Shown: one piece after another, positions 12,456-31,700 of the stretch
Layout of the letters: each line of letters begins with the position of its first letter
Position numbering within the stretch: the first letter of the stretch is position 1
Source of the DNA: Nipponacmea schrenckii
Taxonomy: Eukaryota; Mollusca; Gastropoda; Lottiidae
Reading direction: 5' to 3'
Assembly (NCBI GenBank): GCA_030562195.1
Contig: JAUJPP010000003.1
Location: 32,432,602 to 32,496,601 of the forward strand
Length of the DNA: 64,000 nt
Translations under genes and position numbers: made by a program
Notes under the pieces: model-generated
What the model was told of the DNA's origin: nothing
The model's database searches: none
The model's input: only the letters and a program-made list of their open reading frames with translations

Positions 12456-14352
12456 ATTCAAAATGTAGATCTAACACAAAAGATCTTAATAAATTACTGG
12501 TAATGAGATCAGCTTTCAATGAGTCTAAGAGAAGAACAAAAAAGTTTATGGTGTAGTCTATATCAAAATATTTTCTACAAAGGTTAATTTGTTTTTTTTT
12601 TATTATGGTGAAGGGAACTCTGACCCTGGACAACTAAGTCACATTAAATGTTCCACCTTTTGATACTAAATTTTTGCAATAAATCTGTAACTAGTATTCA
12701 TGTAAATCTAATGTAGTCTAAATACATGGTTATTGTAGATTGTCCATTGCAAAAGTAAGATTTGCTTTAACTTTAGCTTAGTTTTATTTTTCCTAACTCA
12801 AAATGGGGAAATAAAGTTTTTAAAAAGACCTCTTATTTTTCATCGGCGACATCAAATGTAAGGCGATTCCAATAATTTTTAAGGTATAATTCTTCATAAA
12901 TAAACATAATTTGACAGCTGTTTGTTTACATCACATAAACCATAAAAATCAGATGCTGCGTTGCTAATTTCAACAAATCTTACTTCCGGAATGCTGACCA
13001 TGCGTATTGGTAGTGTTGCATTTGTGCGGATTGAAAAGGGAATTTAAAAAGAATTATATAGAGTTACTCCCCTTCTATTGATGTGTTTATAGAGAAAGAT
13101 CAATGTGCTCTGACGCTGTACACTAACTGCGGAGACATTTTAGATAGGGATCATTGATTTATATGATTTGTTTGCATATACCATGCAAAACCTATTATAT
13201 TAAAAGACATGGGTAGTGGAACCAATTGTTAAATTTCTTGATGTAAAGTGTTGCAGTTCAGATGTTTCATGTTTGTTGACCTTGCATAAGTCAGTTTGTC
13301 TCATTCATTTGGTCATCCCAGAAGTATGTGGCTTTTGAACAAATGTTGAATGGTTAAAGGTTTTGTACAGAACCAGGTCATGTATTCTCAAAACGATCTG
13401 GGCTATCCTAGAAAACAGTGTTAGAGCTTATAAGACCTTACGACCTCCTAGCACCAAAACCGTATTCCTAGAATACGCAGTCTGGTACAGAATTTATTGA
13501 ATTGTCCTTGAAGGCTATCTTTCTGCAGTAAACAATATGACAAGATTTAAAAGGTTTATTTCATAAAGTGTGAACATGATCTATGTTACTGTATGGGTTA
13601 TGGGTTAATCTACAATAATTTTGTCATGTTATCAAAAACTAAGGTCCACATCTATTCGAAAAGCTATTGTTTTGAACTACCAATATATAAATTCTACCTC
13701 AAACTTCTAATAAACAGAGGATTTCTGTGAAATAGATGAATAAATTGTGCTGTTACACATGAAATCTAGTCAATGAAAATCTATCTTGAGTAAAAATTTA
13801 CAAGTTACAATAAACACCAAATATATTGATTTACAGATTGTATGATATTGTGTTGGTTAACTTGACATGGTGGTTTTGTTAAGCAATTTGAGAAAAAAAA
13901 CAATTTTGAATATATGTTCTGTAAAATGAAATAATAAAGAAAATAACAGCAATACTTATATGGATCAATATTAAAAAGGTATTATGCACATCACCACTTT
14001 TTTTTCAATCTACTATCTAAACTTCAAGGGCTAAAATTCATGCCCTAGTAGGTCAAAACATTCTGTCATACTTATGAAGAAGTCATTTTAAGATGACCAA
14101 TGACAGTTTGACATAGACAAATAACACAATAGATAGAATAACCACAACACCAATTGACTAATAAATTCAACATAATTATTTTGTACAATCAAACTGAGTG
14201 TAAAGTCTCAGAAATCCACAATATATAAGAACACATATACATTACATCATTGAGTATCATCATTTTTTTTTATCAGGATAAAAATTCATTGATATGGTTA
14301 AAATTGTAAAAGATAATGAATCACTTACAAATACACCAACTGCAAGTCGTTT
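12456..14352. other. Intergenic region upstream of the MFI homologue; no gene seen
   Basis: AT-rich, without a coding frame showing a recognisable domain. The promoter and 5' UTR of the MFI homologue must be in the left part, but I see no specific element. A weak partial inverted match around 13370-13500 is not good enough to call. Confidence 0.5.
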
Positions 14353-14611
14353 ATTAAAGGGATAATAGGTGTTAGAATGAACTTAAAATTTGAAAATTTT
14401 AAACTTGGCCAATAAGAGCTCTATTCATCAGTAAATATACATGCTGCCATAAATAACATAAAAAAAAAAAATTATCCATAAAGATGAGTTTTCCAGATTT
14501 TAAGGGATTCTGTTACTTTATGACACCAGTTCACTGATGAATGTATACTCATATTGACCATTCTTGAGAACAAAAATTCATGTTCATGCCAAAACGCAGT
14601 ATCCCTTTAAT
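14353..14611. mobile_element. MITE-like repeat (ATTAAAGGGATAATAGG family)
   Basis: Starts ATTAAAGGGATAATAGGTGT and ends GCAGTATCCCTTTAAT, with 'aaacttggccaataa' inside, as in the copy at 23238-23476. It is noncoding. Confidence 0.7.
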
Positions 14612-15102
14612 GGAATAGCTTCTCACTTGATTTTTTACAAGCAAATTTCATTTCAATTTGAATATTCAGTTTTTATTAACATCCCCGTGTGAACACAATT
14701 GACATCCTAATATAACCTTTGACTTTCAGGTATTAACGGAATACTATCTGTAATAGTATTTACACTATTTTTTTTATATGGTGGCTAAAAAAAGTATCAA
14801 TTTATATTTATTTATTTATATAACAAAACACTTACTTATTGTTAAGGCATTGTCAATAATTACTTCAGTTGACTTAAGAGGGATTCAGTTGAATAGTTAA
14901 AATCTAATAAATCCCCACACTTGCTTGCATGTTTGATGACTAAAATTTTATATTCATTCTTAAAGATAGGATTCGTTTAGTGATAGAGACAACTGTATTG
15001 AGCTATATCATGGTGAATAGTTCCTTTTTAAGAGTCAAAACATATTCACACAATAAATGAGATTCTTTCAAAAACAAAAATAAAACTTTCATACACATTA
15101 CA

Positions 15103-16164
15103 TTACTGTTCTTTTTTAACTTCTGTATTCACTGGAGTTGATTTTTTCACATCAAGCTTGTCTTTTTTGTCAAATACTGATTTTGGTTCTGAGGCTAAAC
15201 TTTGGAGGAAGATTATAAAACGACAAGTTAATAAGAGGGCAAACACAATTGCTGGGCTCATCTTTTCTAACCCTTCATCTAGAGCATAATGAGCATACAC
15301 ATCATTTAAAGTTATTGCCAACAGTATTAAGTTTGCTACTTCCTTGAAAGGACCTGAAATAAATAATTGTAACATAAATCTTGACTTTTGATTAGCTCAT
15401 AATACAAGTGCCAATTTTCTTGATAATTTTGAAAAAAGTTTTACAAATTGAAATGCATAAATTTGACTTTATGATATCAATAAAAGATGCCAAGGAGAAT
15501 TCTAATATGTTGATACATTTGTCGTTCAGTTTCCCCAAAGTGTGCAATCACAAGTTCTCGCATGGAAATGTGTTGGCGAGTTGACCGAAATATTTTGTTA
15601 ACAAGTTGACTTTCATTCTCAACACATACCTATTGTCCAACTTCTAGGAAGAAAAGCCATGAATAAACCACCAATGACCTCTGCAGTACCAATTGCCTTT
15701 CTGTAAGTATGTGGGTTGGGTTTCCATCCAGTTTGCTTCACCAATGGAAAAACTTTTGAATTTCTTATGTATGTTTTTCTCTGAAATAAAAATTGATAAT
15801 ACTCTTACTTTACTTTTGTTTAATTTGGAGACTGACAAATCAAATTGGAAATTTAAATTGATATTAAACAATTTAAATATAGATAATCCAATTTCAGAAT
15901 AAATAATATTTTTAAAAGTCTGCATTTTCGAATATAGTCATAAAGCAGACAACTACAAAGAAACGCATCACTAGACACAGGTATGAAGTTGCAAATGAAG
16001 ACAAAAGCCGTGAAGGTCTACTCTTATAAAAGCCAAAAGGAACGTATTATTACCATGTCTTTATATATTTCAGCATTTACGGATGGTGTCAATTTGATGG
16101 TGCCCACAAATATGAAGAACAATCCAAGAGTGATTGACAAAACCTTTAACACAATTGAAGTCAT
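15103..16164 (-). CDS. TMEM35A/NACHO-like small membrane protein, 3 exons (170 aa)
   Basis: Exons 16164-16054, 15780-15630 and 15353-15103 join in phase (111+151+251 nt). The product starts MTSIVLKVLSITLGLFFIFV, a membrane segment, followed by GTIKLTPSVNAEIYKDM, which matches the TMEM35 family signature (human GTIKLTPRLSKDAYSEM). Next come a loop with RKAIGTAEVIGGLFMAFLP and two more hydrophobic segments (ANLILLAITLNDVYAHY; PAIVFALLLTCRFIIFLQ). The tail is Lys-rich and ends KKEQ. The length matches human TMEM35A (167 aa). TMEM35A/NACHO is an ER-resident chaperone for assembly of nicotinic acetylcholine receptors; that role is known for the family and only inferred here. It could also be nearer to TMEM35B. 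Exon coordinates are well supported by GT/AG sites. Confidence 0.93.
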
Positions 16165-16816
16165 ATTTGTCCTTAAATTAACTCAACTGCTAACAAAATT
16201 ATTTGTTGTAATGGAATGAAAGAAAGGAACCATGCGACTTCCGGTTGGACTAGTAGAAAAATCGATTCATGATTAAAACACGTCTAAAATAAAACGAATT
16301 ATTACTATGTTGTACATTGTTGCAAATTTTAAAGAAGACGTAAGCTTTCAATATAACATTTCTTTATAATTCACAACAATTTTATATTAAGTATTACTAT
16401 CCATCATATTATTGGACAGTTCGAAAGATATTTTCAAAGAAGTGTAACAAATTCCACAATTAATCCGTAATTTAATACAACTTTTTTTCTGTTTTTCTGC
16501 ACGTTTAGCACGTTCTACAAGTAAAAATATGAATCATCTTTTCATATATTGATATTAAATTGTGGTTATGAATATGGTACCTTCGGCTGAGTTAACAACA
16601 AATTCAATATTTTAATAAAGGTAAACTGCCATCACAGATGTCTGTAACTATGGCTTTGATAATGGCTTTTTCTTGATTCTTTATTCGAAGTTCTTATCTC
16701 TTAATTTGTACACTTAAGTTCAACATTTGTCTTTGAATATGGACATTTGTATACAAAAATCCTAAGTTGTATTAAAAATGAACATCCTTCATTTAAAAAG
16801 TAGAAGTTTGTAGAAG
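16165..16816. other. Region upstream of the TMEM35-like gene; nothing recognised
   Basis: AT-rich; contains the promoter side of the TMEM35-like gene and ends at the Mutator-like element. No repeat or ORF was recognised. Confidence 0.5.
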
Positions 16817-18959
16817 CTGGGAATTCGAATACCAGTCAACTCGGGGACATGTCAACTTGGGGACAGGTAAACCGGATACAAAACAAAGTGAGTTTACTCA
16901 GGTACAACCATCAGTTAACTCGGGTACAACCATCAGTTAACTCGGAGACAATTTCGACCCAATATATATTATTGAAATAAAGATGATATCTTAAAAACCT
17001 TTTGTTTTCGAATTCCCGATCATGCGATCGGAACTTCTTTTAAACATGATTTCAGTAGTAAGCAAGATCAGCGGTAGATTGTTTTTCCCGGTCGGAACTT
17101 CCTTGAAACATGGTTTCGGTAAATCAATTAAACGATTAACAAACTAATTAATTAATAATGAAAACACAATTACTGATAATTGTGATCGCTCATTCAATTA
17201 ACGGAGAGATCAGAAGATTATCAATTATATCCGATTATATGGCTTCCTATTTGAATATTATATATACGTATACGAATCTTATTTGACATTCATTCTTTTA
17301 CGTCTGAAAATGTCTGATTGTATTGTATGTTCGTCTGAAGTCCGTCCCTGACAAGAGGCTTTGTCATGAGACGTATGCAAGAAATGGCAGCACCGAACCT
17401 GTAATATAAACCTATCCAGAGAAGAATACAGGCGTCTGAACAGGGAAGGTCGGGAGATCCAATGGAAATGTGCCCATTGTGAGGATGATGATGTTCGTTC
17501 ATCTTTGAACAACATCCGTATACCTGACGCTGTTCTGGAATTCCAAAAAGAGACAGAAGAAATTTGCACCATCCCTTACACACGTACAGGAGATATTGCA
17601 GAAGAGCGAGTATATTTAAGAACAAAACAAATTCAAGTCACGTAGAAAAAAATTCTACGCTTTTTGCCCATTATGTAACCATCACCTGTTCTTGTGTATA
17701 AAGTGTTTATCTATTTAAATTGCAGTACATTTGAAGACGAGCTTGCCATGGATACAATTGATACCAACGACGAAAGTCTGAGGTTTCAATTGATCGAAGG
17801 AGGGTCGCAAAGGCAAAAGAAAGTTCTGGTGGACCGCAGGGGTTTTTCTTTTCTTTTAGCGAAGAAACGAGGCCAAAGTACGTACTGGAGGTGCAGTGTC
17901 AGAAGTAAAGGAAAAACCTGCCCTGCTACCGTTACAGAAAAATATGGCAAGTATGTGACAGGGTGCAATAGTCACAACCATCCATCTACACCAGGCATTG
18001 ACAAAAATTAAGACCAGAAGATCCGGTAGATCTGGATTTTGAGGTAAATATCTTCATGTTTTAATATTATATAATTAATTATAAATAGATATAATATGAA
18101 TATATTGTATATATTTTAAATATAATATGAATGTGTTTTAATAATGTTTGTTCTATATTTCAGCTAAACACAGATTTTCTGTCGGAGAATTTTTTTCGCA
18201 CGGATATTCACGTAGAACATGCTCGCCATTTGCTGTTTGCCACCAACGACCAGTTGCACCTGTTAGAAAGTCAAGGAATAAGGATTCGAAAATGCTTACC
18301 GCAAACGGGATGATGTATATAAACTGGTGAAGAAAGTCCTAGTATTGCCATACCTCCCAAACGAACACATTAGTGCCGCATTTGAGCGACTAAGGGATCG
18401 GTACGCCACAAACAATAAATTGGTCACTTTTTTGATTACATCTCGTCCACATGGATGACAAACTCTGTTTGGTCAAATTCTGAATGGTGTGTGTACAGAT
18501 ATTCAATCCGAACCAACAACGATGTGGAGGGATGGCACACCCGTTTGAACCAGTGGGCTAAGAGGAGTTGTCTTCAATTGTATATGCTGGTGCCATTATT
18601 GTATAAAGAAGCTGTGATGGTGAAGGTGACTGCACGTCTGATCACAGAGAAGAAAGTTAAGCGCTTCCACCTAGAAAAAAAATGGGCACTAAAAAAAATG
18701 TTCTTACTGGACCGACTCTAGATAACGACATGCAACGATGTATTAAGATATTGTTATTGTTATACTTAATAAAAAATAAATTGTCCCCCTTTGAAAGAAC
18801 TCTTTCATACTAAAGATAAAAAAAACGGCATTGATAAATTTGTACCCGGGTTGACTGGAGAATATTGTCTCCGAGTTTAATTTTGTATCCGAGTTAACTT
18901 AAAAAAATGTGTATCCGGGTTTACATGTCCCGAGTTGAGCGAGCACCGGGAATTCCCAG
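16817..18959 (+). mobile_element. Degenerate Mutator-like (MULE) DNA transposon with FLYWCH domain, 2.14 kb
   Basis: The ends are inverted: CTGGGAATTCGAATACC then AACTCGGGGACATGT on the left; GTATCCGGGTTTACATGTCC ... CACCGGGAATTCCCAG on the right. A 7-bp direct repeat, gtagaag, abuts both ends (16810-16816 and 18960-18966); MULE duplications are usually 8-10 bp, so this may have decayed. The left subterminal region has a short duplication of the CAGTTAACTCGG motif. Coding remnants inside support a MULE transposase. The element appears dead. Confidence 0.85.
17311..18721 (+). pseudogene. Broken MULE-type transposase gene: PHD-like, FLYWCH, transposase C-terminus
   Basis: Three blocks survive. 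(a) 17311-17644: MSDCIVCSSEVRP, then after frameshifts VCKKWQHRTC and WKCAHCEDDD, a Cys/His pattern like a PHD finger. (b) 17694-18011: a FLYWCH zinc finger with GFSFLLAKKRG, YWRCSVRSKGKTCPATV and the His pair NSHNHPS. (c) 18290-18721: DDVYKLVKKVL-like text, then SVWSNSEWCVYRYSIRTNND and VEGWHTRLNQWAKRS, typical of the C-terminal end of MULE transposases. The central DDE catalytic region is missing, so it cannot be active. Family assignment of (b) and (c) is from recognised motifs; the PHD call is weaker. Confidence 0.8.
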
Positions 18960-18966
18960 GTAGAAG

Positions 18967-20200
18967 TAACAATTCTTGATGGATTTTGATGAATCTTGGG
19001 GCTAGTGATTGGAATCACCCAAGGATGAAGTCTATTGAAAATCAGAAAAAGCAAGAAATATTTATTATGAGTTATTGAGCATGTTGTTAAAAATTTGCTC
19101 CAATTTTAGCTTATAAACTCCAGATAGCACAATTCCAGCAAAATTTATTGTTCATAATCACCAAAAATGTTTAAAAAAAAGTATATGACTGAAGGTTGAA
19201 TATTTACTGTAGGCCTACATCAAAATCAATGCTGCTATCGACTTATCTTGCCTGGCAGGCGGCTTTAAAGGGATTTTGTAAAGAGGTTTTCTAGCATGTC
19301 TATTTATCAACATTATAATTTACTTGTGTATTGTTGTCACCCCTGTCGGTCAGTCCACAAATGCCTTGAGTTATTGTCCTTGACTTGATCAAAACATGCT
19401 GAAATTGGCCAGTGAATGCAATAGAGACTACAGTTTTTATTGATTGGAATGAAATAAGGTGTGATAATTTATATTGATAAGATCTTATACAAGTTAGATA
19501 TGGACGATTTTTTCGGTTTTTGAGTTATTACCCTTGATTCAGTTAAAACACGTCAACATTGGCTTGTGAACTCAATAGAGACTACAGTTATCAATTTCAA
19601 ATTGGCGTTGGTGTGAATATTTTTATTGATGAGATCATAGACCTGTTCGTTATTGACGATTTTTCAATGAACAATTTTTATATGCCCACATGTAAGTGGT
19701 CCCTCCATCCGTTCACATTTACCTTGTGCTCACTCTACAGGCTACAATTCTTCAAGGATTCTTTTGATTTTTATTTTGTGGGTCAGTGGCATTATGAAGA
19801 TGAACCCTATTTATTTTGGTGATGATTGAAATAATTTTCTTACCGAAATATCGTGTCAGACTTAGCCTTTTTCACTCCATTAGCTACAGGGTGCAACTTG
19901 TGCTCAATCTACACTCTACAATTCTCTATGGATTCTTTTGATTTTTATTTTGTGGGTCAGTGTCATTATGAAGATGATCCCTATTGATTTTTGTGATGAT
20001 TGAATAATTTTTCACCAAAATATCCTGTCTGACTTAGCTTTTTTCACTGCATTACCTATAGGGTGCACCCTGCTCACTCTACAGTCTATAATTCTCTATG
20101 GATTATTTTGATTGTTTGTATGTGTGTTGATATCATTATGAACATTTTTCAAATTCAATGCTGCCATTGGGCGTATGTTACCTTGCCTGGCAAGATATCT
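18967..20200 (+). mobile_element. Degraded pearl-like repeat pieces
   Basis: CAATTCTTGATGGATTTTGA and 'cccaaggatgaagtctattgaaaatcag' at the left are core units of the pearl-like family. Then come units with 'gagactacagttatcaattt' and 'ccctattgatttttgtgatgat', and terminal modules near 19235 (CTTGCCTGGCAGG) and 20153-20200 (TGCTGCCATTGGGCGTATGT ... CTTGCCTGGCAAG). No coding sequence. Confidence 0.6.
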
Positions 20201-20590
20201 TTTAGTTATTGCCCTTGACTGTAAACCCGTAAAAATTTGTATATAAACTCAATAGTTTTCATCAAATTTAAATTAAATTTGGTATGGTCATGTATTTTGA
20301 TGTTATCTTTGGCCATATTATGGTTCATTTCAACCAATAATGTTAGGAGTTTCAACCTGTGTTGAATAAATATACGCTAAAGTGGGCATATCTTGCTAGG
20401 CAACCACTTGTTATGTGTTTTAGGGATTTGACATTCAGATTCTTCATCCAGTGCCTGTGGTTCCTGCAATTAAAGAAAATATTAACTGGAAAAAATGAAA
20501 CTCATGCAAGAGAATTCATTACCATTATACCATCAGACCACAGTTATGATACACCTAAAGAAGTTGGAAACCTCTTTACAATCCCTTAAG

Positions 20591-20953
20591 GGAGCCGCGG
20601 TGGCTCAGTGGGTTAGACGCTTGCTCGCTAACCTGAAGGTCCAGGGTTCAATCCTGGCAAATGTCGAGATGAACTTTCGGATTTTTCAGCCTGGTTTCCC
20701 CTTGTCAGTGATGCAGGTCGGAGAGACTGACATGGAAAAAGTGTCTATTCGTTCGGATGGGACAATAAACCGAGGCCCCGTGTGCTACAGGCTGTGCACG
20801 TTAAAGATCCCTCGACAGTTGGAAATCGCAAAAAGAGTAGGCTAATGCCGCTGTCCTGGCAAATTTCCCTCATTGCACACTGCATGGCGTTGCCCGTCTT
20901 CATTAGCCCATAAGGTGCAGAAGAGTAGGACGTAAAACTCCATTCATTTCATT
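20591..20953 (+). mobile_element. Full-length tRNA-derived SINE
   Basis: The first ~70 bp look like a tRNA with Pol III boxes: box A TGGCTCAGTGGGTTAGACGC and box B GGTTCAATCCTGG. A tRNA-unrelated body follows (CTTGTCAGTGATGCAGGTCG, GGATGGGACAATAAACCGAG, AAAGATCCCTCGACAGTTGG, CATTAGCCCATAAGGTGCAG), with a (CATTT)-type tail. It is flanked by imperfect duplications atcccttaag (20581-20590) and tccctttaag (20954-20963). It is not a true tRNA gene because of the long body and tail. It serves as the reference for fragments elsewhere in the window. Confidence 0.88.
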
Positions 20954-21137
20954 TCCCTTTAAGACTTTTGGCGAAGTCTTCTCAATAATGTCTGATTTTA
21001 CTATATATGTCAAATTTGAGTAGAAATGGTGTGGAAGTGGATGTTAAGACATAAGGAAAGACAATTTTTGTGTGTTTTATTTTAAGGTTTTTCACAACCT
21101 AAAACCAACCAGTATTTTCAATTGAAATTCATGAAAG

Positions 21138-29220
<8,083 letters not shown>

Positions 29221-30139
29221 AGAACATTTTTTATGAAGCTTTTTACCAATAATGTTTTAAATCAGAGTATTCCAGTAATATGATGTGTACTTACTTAAAT
29301 TGTCCTGGCCGTAATTCAACTTTTACCAAAGCTATGCATCTACCTGTAAAGCTCATAAGTTCCAGTTGGTTCATGAATAAACCTCATGGCATTGATGTTT
29401 CCTTCATCTGTCACCTATTGAAGTCGAGATTGTTTGCTTGAACAATCAAGATTGCATGAGCATGGTTGTTGTCTCTATGTCTCAGTGAAGTGAATAAATT
29501 TGATTCAAATCAACCAGGATTTTCCATTATCTTGGTCCGTTCAAGAAACAATATGGATGTTTTTAGCTACAGATATTTGTACTTAGCCAATCAATTTCTT
29601 TGGCTGAATTAAGTTATAAGTTTTGGAAAATTTGTGTGCTTTATGCCAAAATTAGTGAAAAAGATGTAATGCCATGTTGACTACCTAATCACAGAGTAGC
29701 ACTAGGTGTTCTAGAAGAATGATAATCTGCTGTCTTGCCAATGAACCATGGACTAAAGAACTTAAGGCTGACGACAAAAGAAGTCCAGCAGTCTATTGGT
29801 ATGTAATAAATATACCAAATATATAAAATGTATACTGAGTACACATGAAAACACACCACTTGAAAAAGTCAATATTTATCAAATGAACTTCAATATAATT
29901 TTTATACAACAACAACACTACAGTGACGTCACCCGACATGCCGGGTGCAAGAAATGCGAGAATTTCATGTTAACTGGGCAATTCTTCGCAAAACCGCAAC
30001 ATTTTGCACGCACACCACGGGATAAAATGAATTTCACTCTGGATTGTGCACACATTACCTTTAAAAGCATGTGAATCCGAATAAAATTTCACTTCTTCAC
30101 TGACACTTGTGAAACGCCTACACGATGCCCTGAAGGGAA
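29221..30139. other. LANCL3 3' flank, including left end of a Tc1-like remnant
   Basis: Probable LANCL3 3' UTR, then unrecognised AT-rich sequence. From about 29925 base composition shifts (GTGACGTCACCCGACATGCC) and likely marks the 5' part of the Tc1-like element. Confidence 0.45.
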
Positions 30140-30595
30140 CGTGCCATTGCCATGTTTCGAAATGGAGCCAGCACCAGGGAAATTGCCAGACAACTACACT
30201 GCGCACACACAACGATCACAAGACTACATCAAAGGTTTCTGCAAACTGGGAGCACTTGGGATCTTCCACAGGTCAACAACGTGTGACAATGGCACGTCAG
30301 GACCGTCAGATCGTACGGCTACAGTGGAAAACGCTAGGACACACACGGCAAGGGTGTCCATGCAGTACCTTGCACAGCAGAACATCCCCGTGCTTCAGTA
30401 GCCAGCTCTGTCACCAGACCTCTCCCCTATCAAGCACTTATGGGATGAAATTGGACAACATCCGGGAACTTGAGGTTGCCCTTGTTCAGAAGTGGAATGC
30501 TATCCCTCAGAACACTATCCAGATACTGATCAACTCCATTCGACGACGATGCACTGCATGTGTCAATGCAAGTGGCGGTCACACCCTTTATTAAC
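30140..30595 (+). pseudogene. Tc1-like transposase remnant
   Basis: Fragments in shifting frames match Tc1-family text: GQQRVTMARQDRQIVRL (N-terminal half), then YLAQQNIPVLQ, a stop, PALSPDLSPIKHLWDEIGQ (the region of the last catalytic acidic residue), and ELEVALVQKWNAIPQNTIQI with LINSIRRRCTACVNASGGHT to the end. The piece between the N-terminal block and QQNIPVL, which should hold the first catalytic Asp residues, is deleted. Dead copy. Confidence 0.85.
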
Positions 30596-31458
30596 TTTCC
30601 TGTTTGACCCCTACACCAGTTGAGTCTCGCTCGCGCATTAACATTATCGTGAATAAATTTAATGATGTTTACAGGTCTTCTTAAATCATTCATTATCTCA
30701 AAAGCATCATAAGTTTCACATATAAACCCGTGGAGTTATTCCAGATTTCATGAGTGTTGCCTTTTCATATGGACTGAGTATATATTGCACCGCACATTGC
30801 AGGTCAATAATAAAACAAATAATACCGGAAATGGTAGCCTTTAATTCATGACAGTGGATACCTAAGATACAATTGAACAGCAGCTAGTTTTAGGGGGGTT
30901 AATCAAAGTATGATTTAACCCATCTCCCTCACAAAGTCTCTTTTAGACAACAAATCACAGCTGTTTTAAACACACAATAAACAATATATTCATTAACTAA
31001 AGCCAAGACAACAACATACACCGTTTGTTTCAGACAAAAACATCTTTTTATCATTAACCTAAGAAAAAGAATTAGAATTTCATCTCCTAACAAGAACATA
31101 TATGGCAATGAAATATGGCTGAAAATATTTCCACTTCCTGAAATGCGCTTGTTGGTAATATTATTATTACATGTATAGGCAGTATAGATATAACTGTAAG
31201 GAGATGACTTTCTCAAAATGCAGACATTTATTAGGGAGGTTGACATGTATACTGGGTTCAGAAACTATGATTCACATTAAACAAATTACTCTTTAGAATT
31301 GGATTGCATTTCTAGATATTTAGTGATTCTCTAATAAACCGTTACATGTGAATCTGCTCAAGTTTGGAAAGTAAAGTTATAGGATAGACATCATACAAAG
31401 ATTTAGGTTTGGTGTTCTACACAAGCAAAAAGAAATATTAACTGCACATTTTACACTC

Positions 31459-31700
31459 TGGGTGAGGTCAAATCTCCTGTTAGTGTTTCATGTTAGTATT
31501 AACACTATCACATAACACGAAATTTGAACTCTTTCTTCATGTTAATATACAGTGTACTCTGAGTAATCCGACACACTCGCCAATCCAACATAATTTTGCG
31601 GTCCCGATATATGTTTGATAAGTCAGAGTACACTGTATTATAACACCATTAACCACATAACACTAACACGGAACACTAACACAAGGTTTGACCTCACCCA
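31459..31700. mobile_element. MITE with TGGGTGAGGTCAAA ends
   Basis: The left end TGGGTGAGGTCAAATCTCCT is inverted against the right end TTTGACCTCACCCA. The similarity continues inward through 'gttagtgttncatgttagta'. It is interrupted in the middle by the small element at 31550-31635. Confidence 0.75.
31550..31635. mobile_element. 86-bp pogo-like MITE nested in another MITE
   Basis: CAGTGTACTCTGAGTAATCC and AAGTCAGAGTACACTG form inverted ends, each bounded outside by TA (31548-31549, 31636-31637), the usual pogo/Tc1 target. Confidence 0.7.

Noticed and set aside
13370..13500. Possible MITE with gtattct ends
   Set aside because: Only a few bases of inverted similarity and no duplication; not distinguishable from chance.
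20591..20665. tRNA-like sequence with box A and box B
   Set aside because: It is the head of a SINE: a tRNA-unrelated body, a CATTT tail and flanking duplications follow, and broken copies occur elsewhere.
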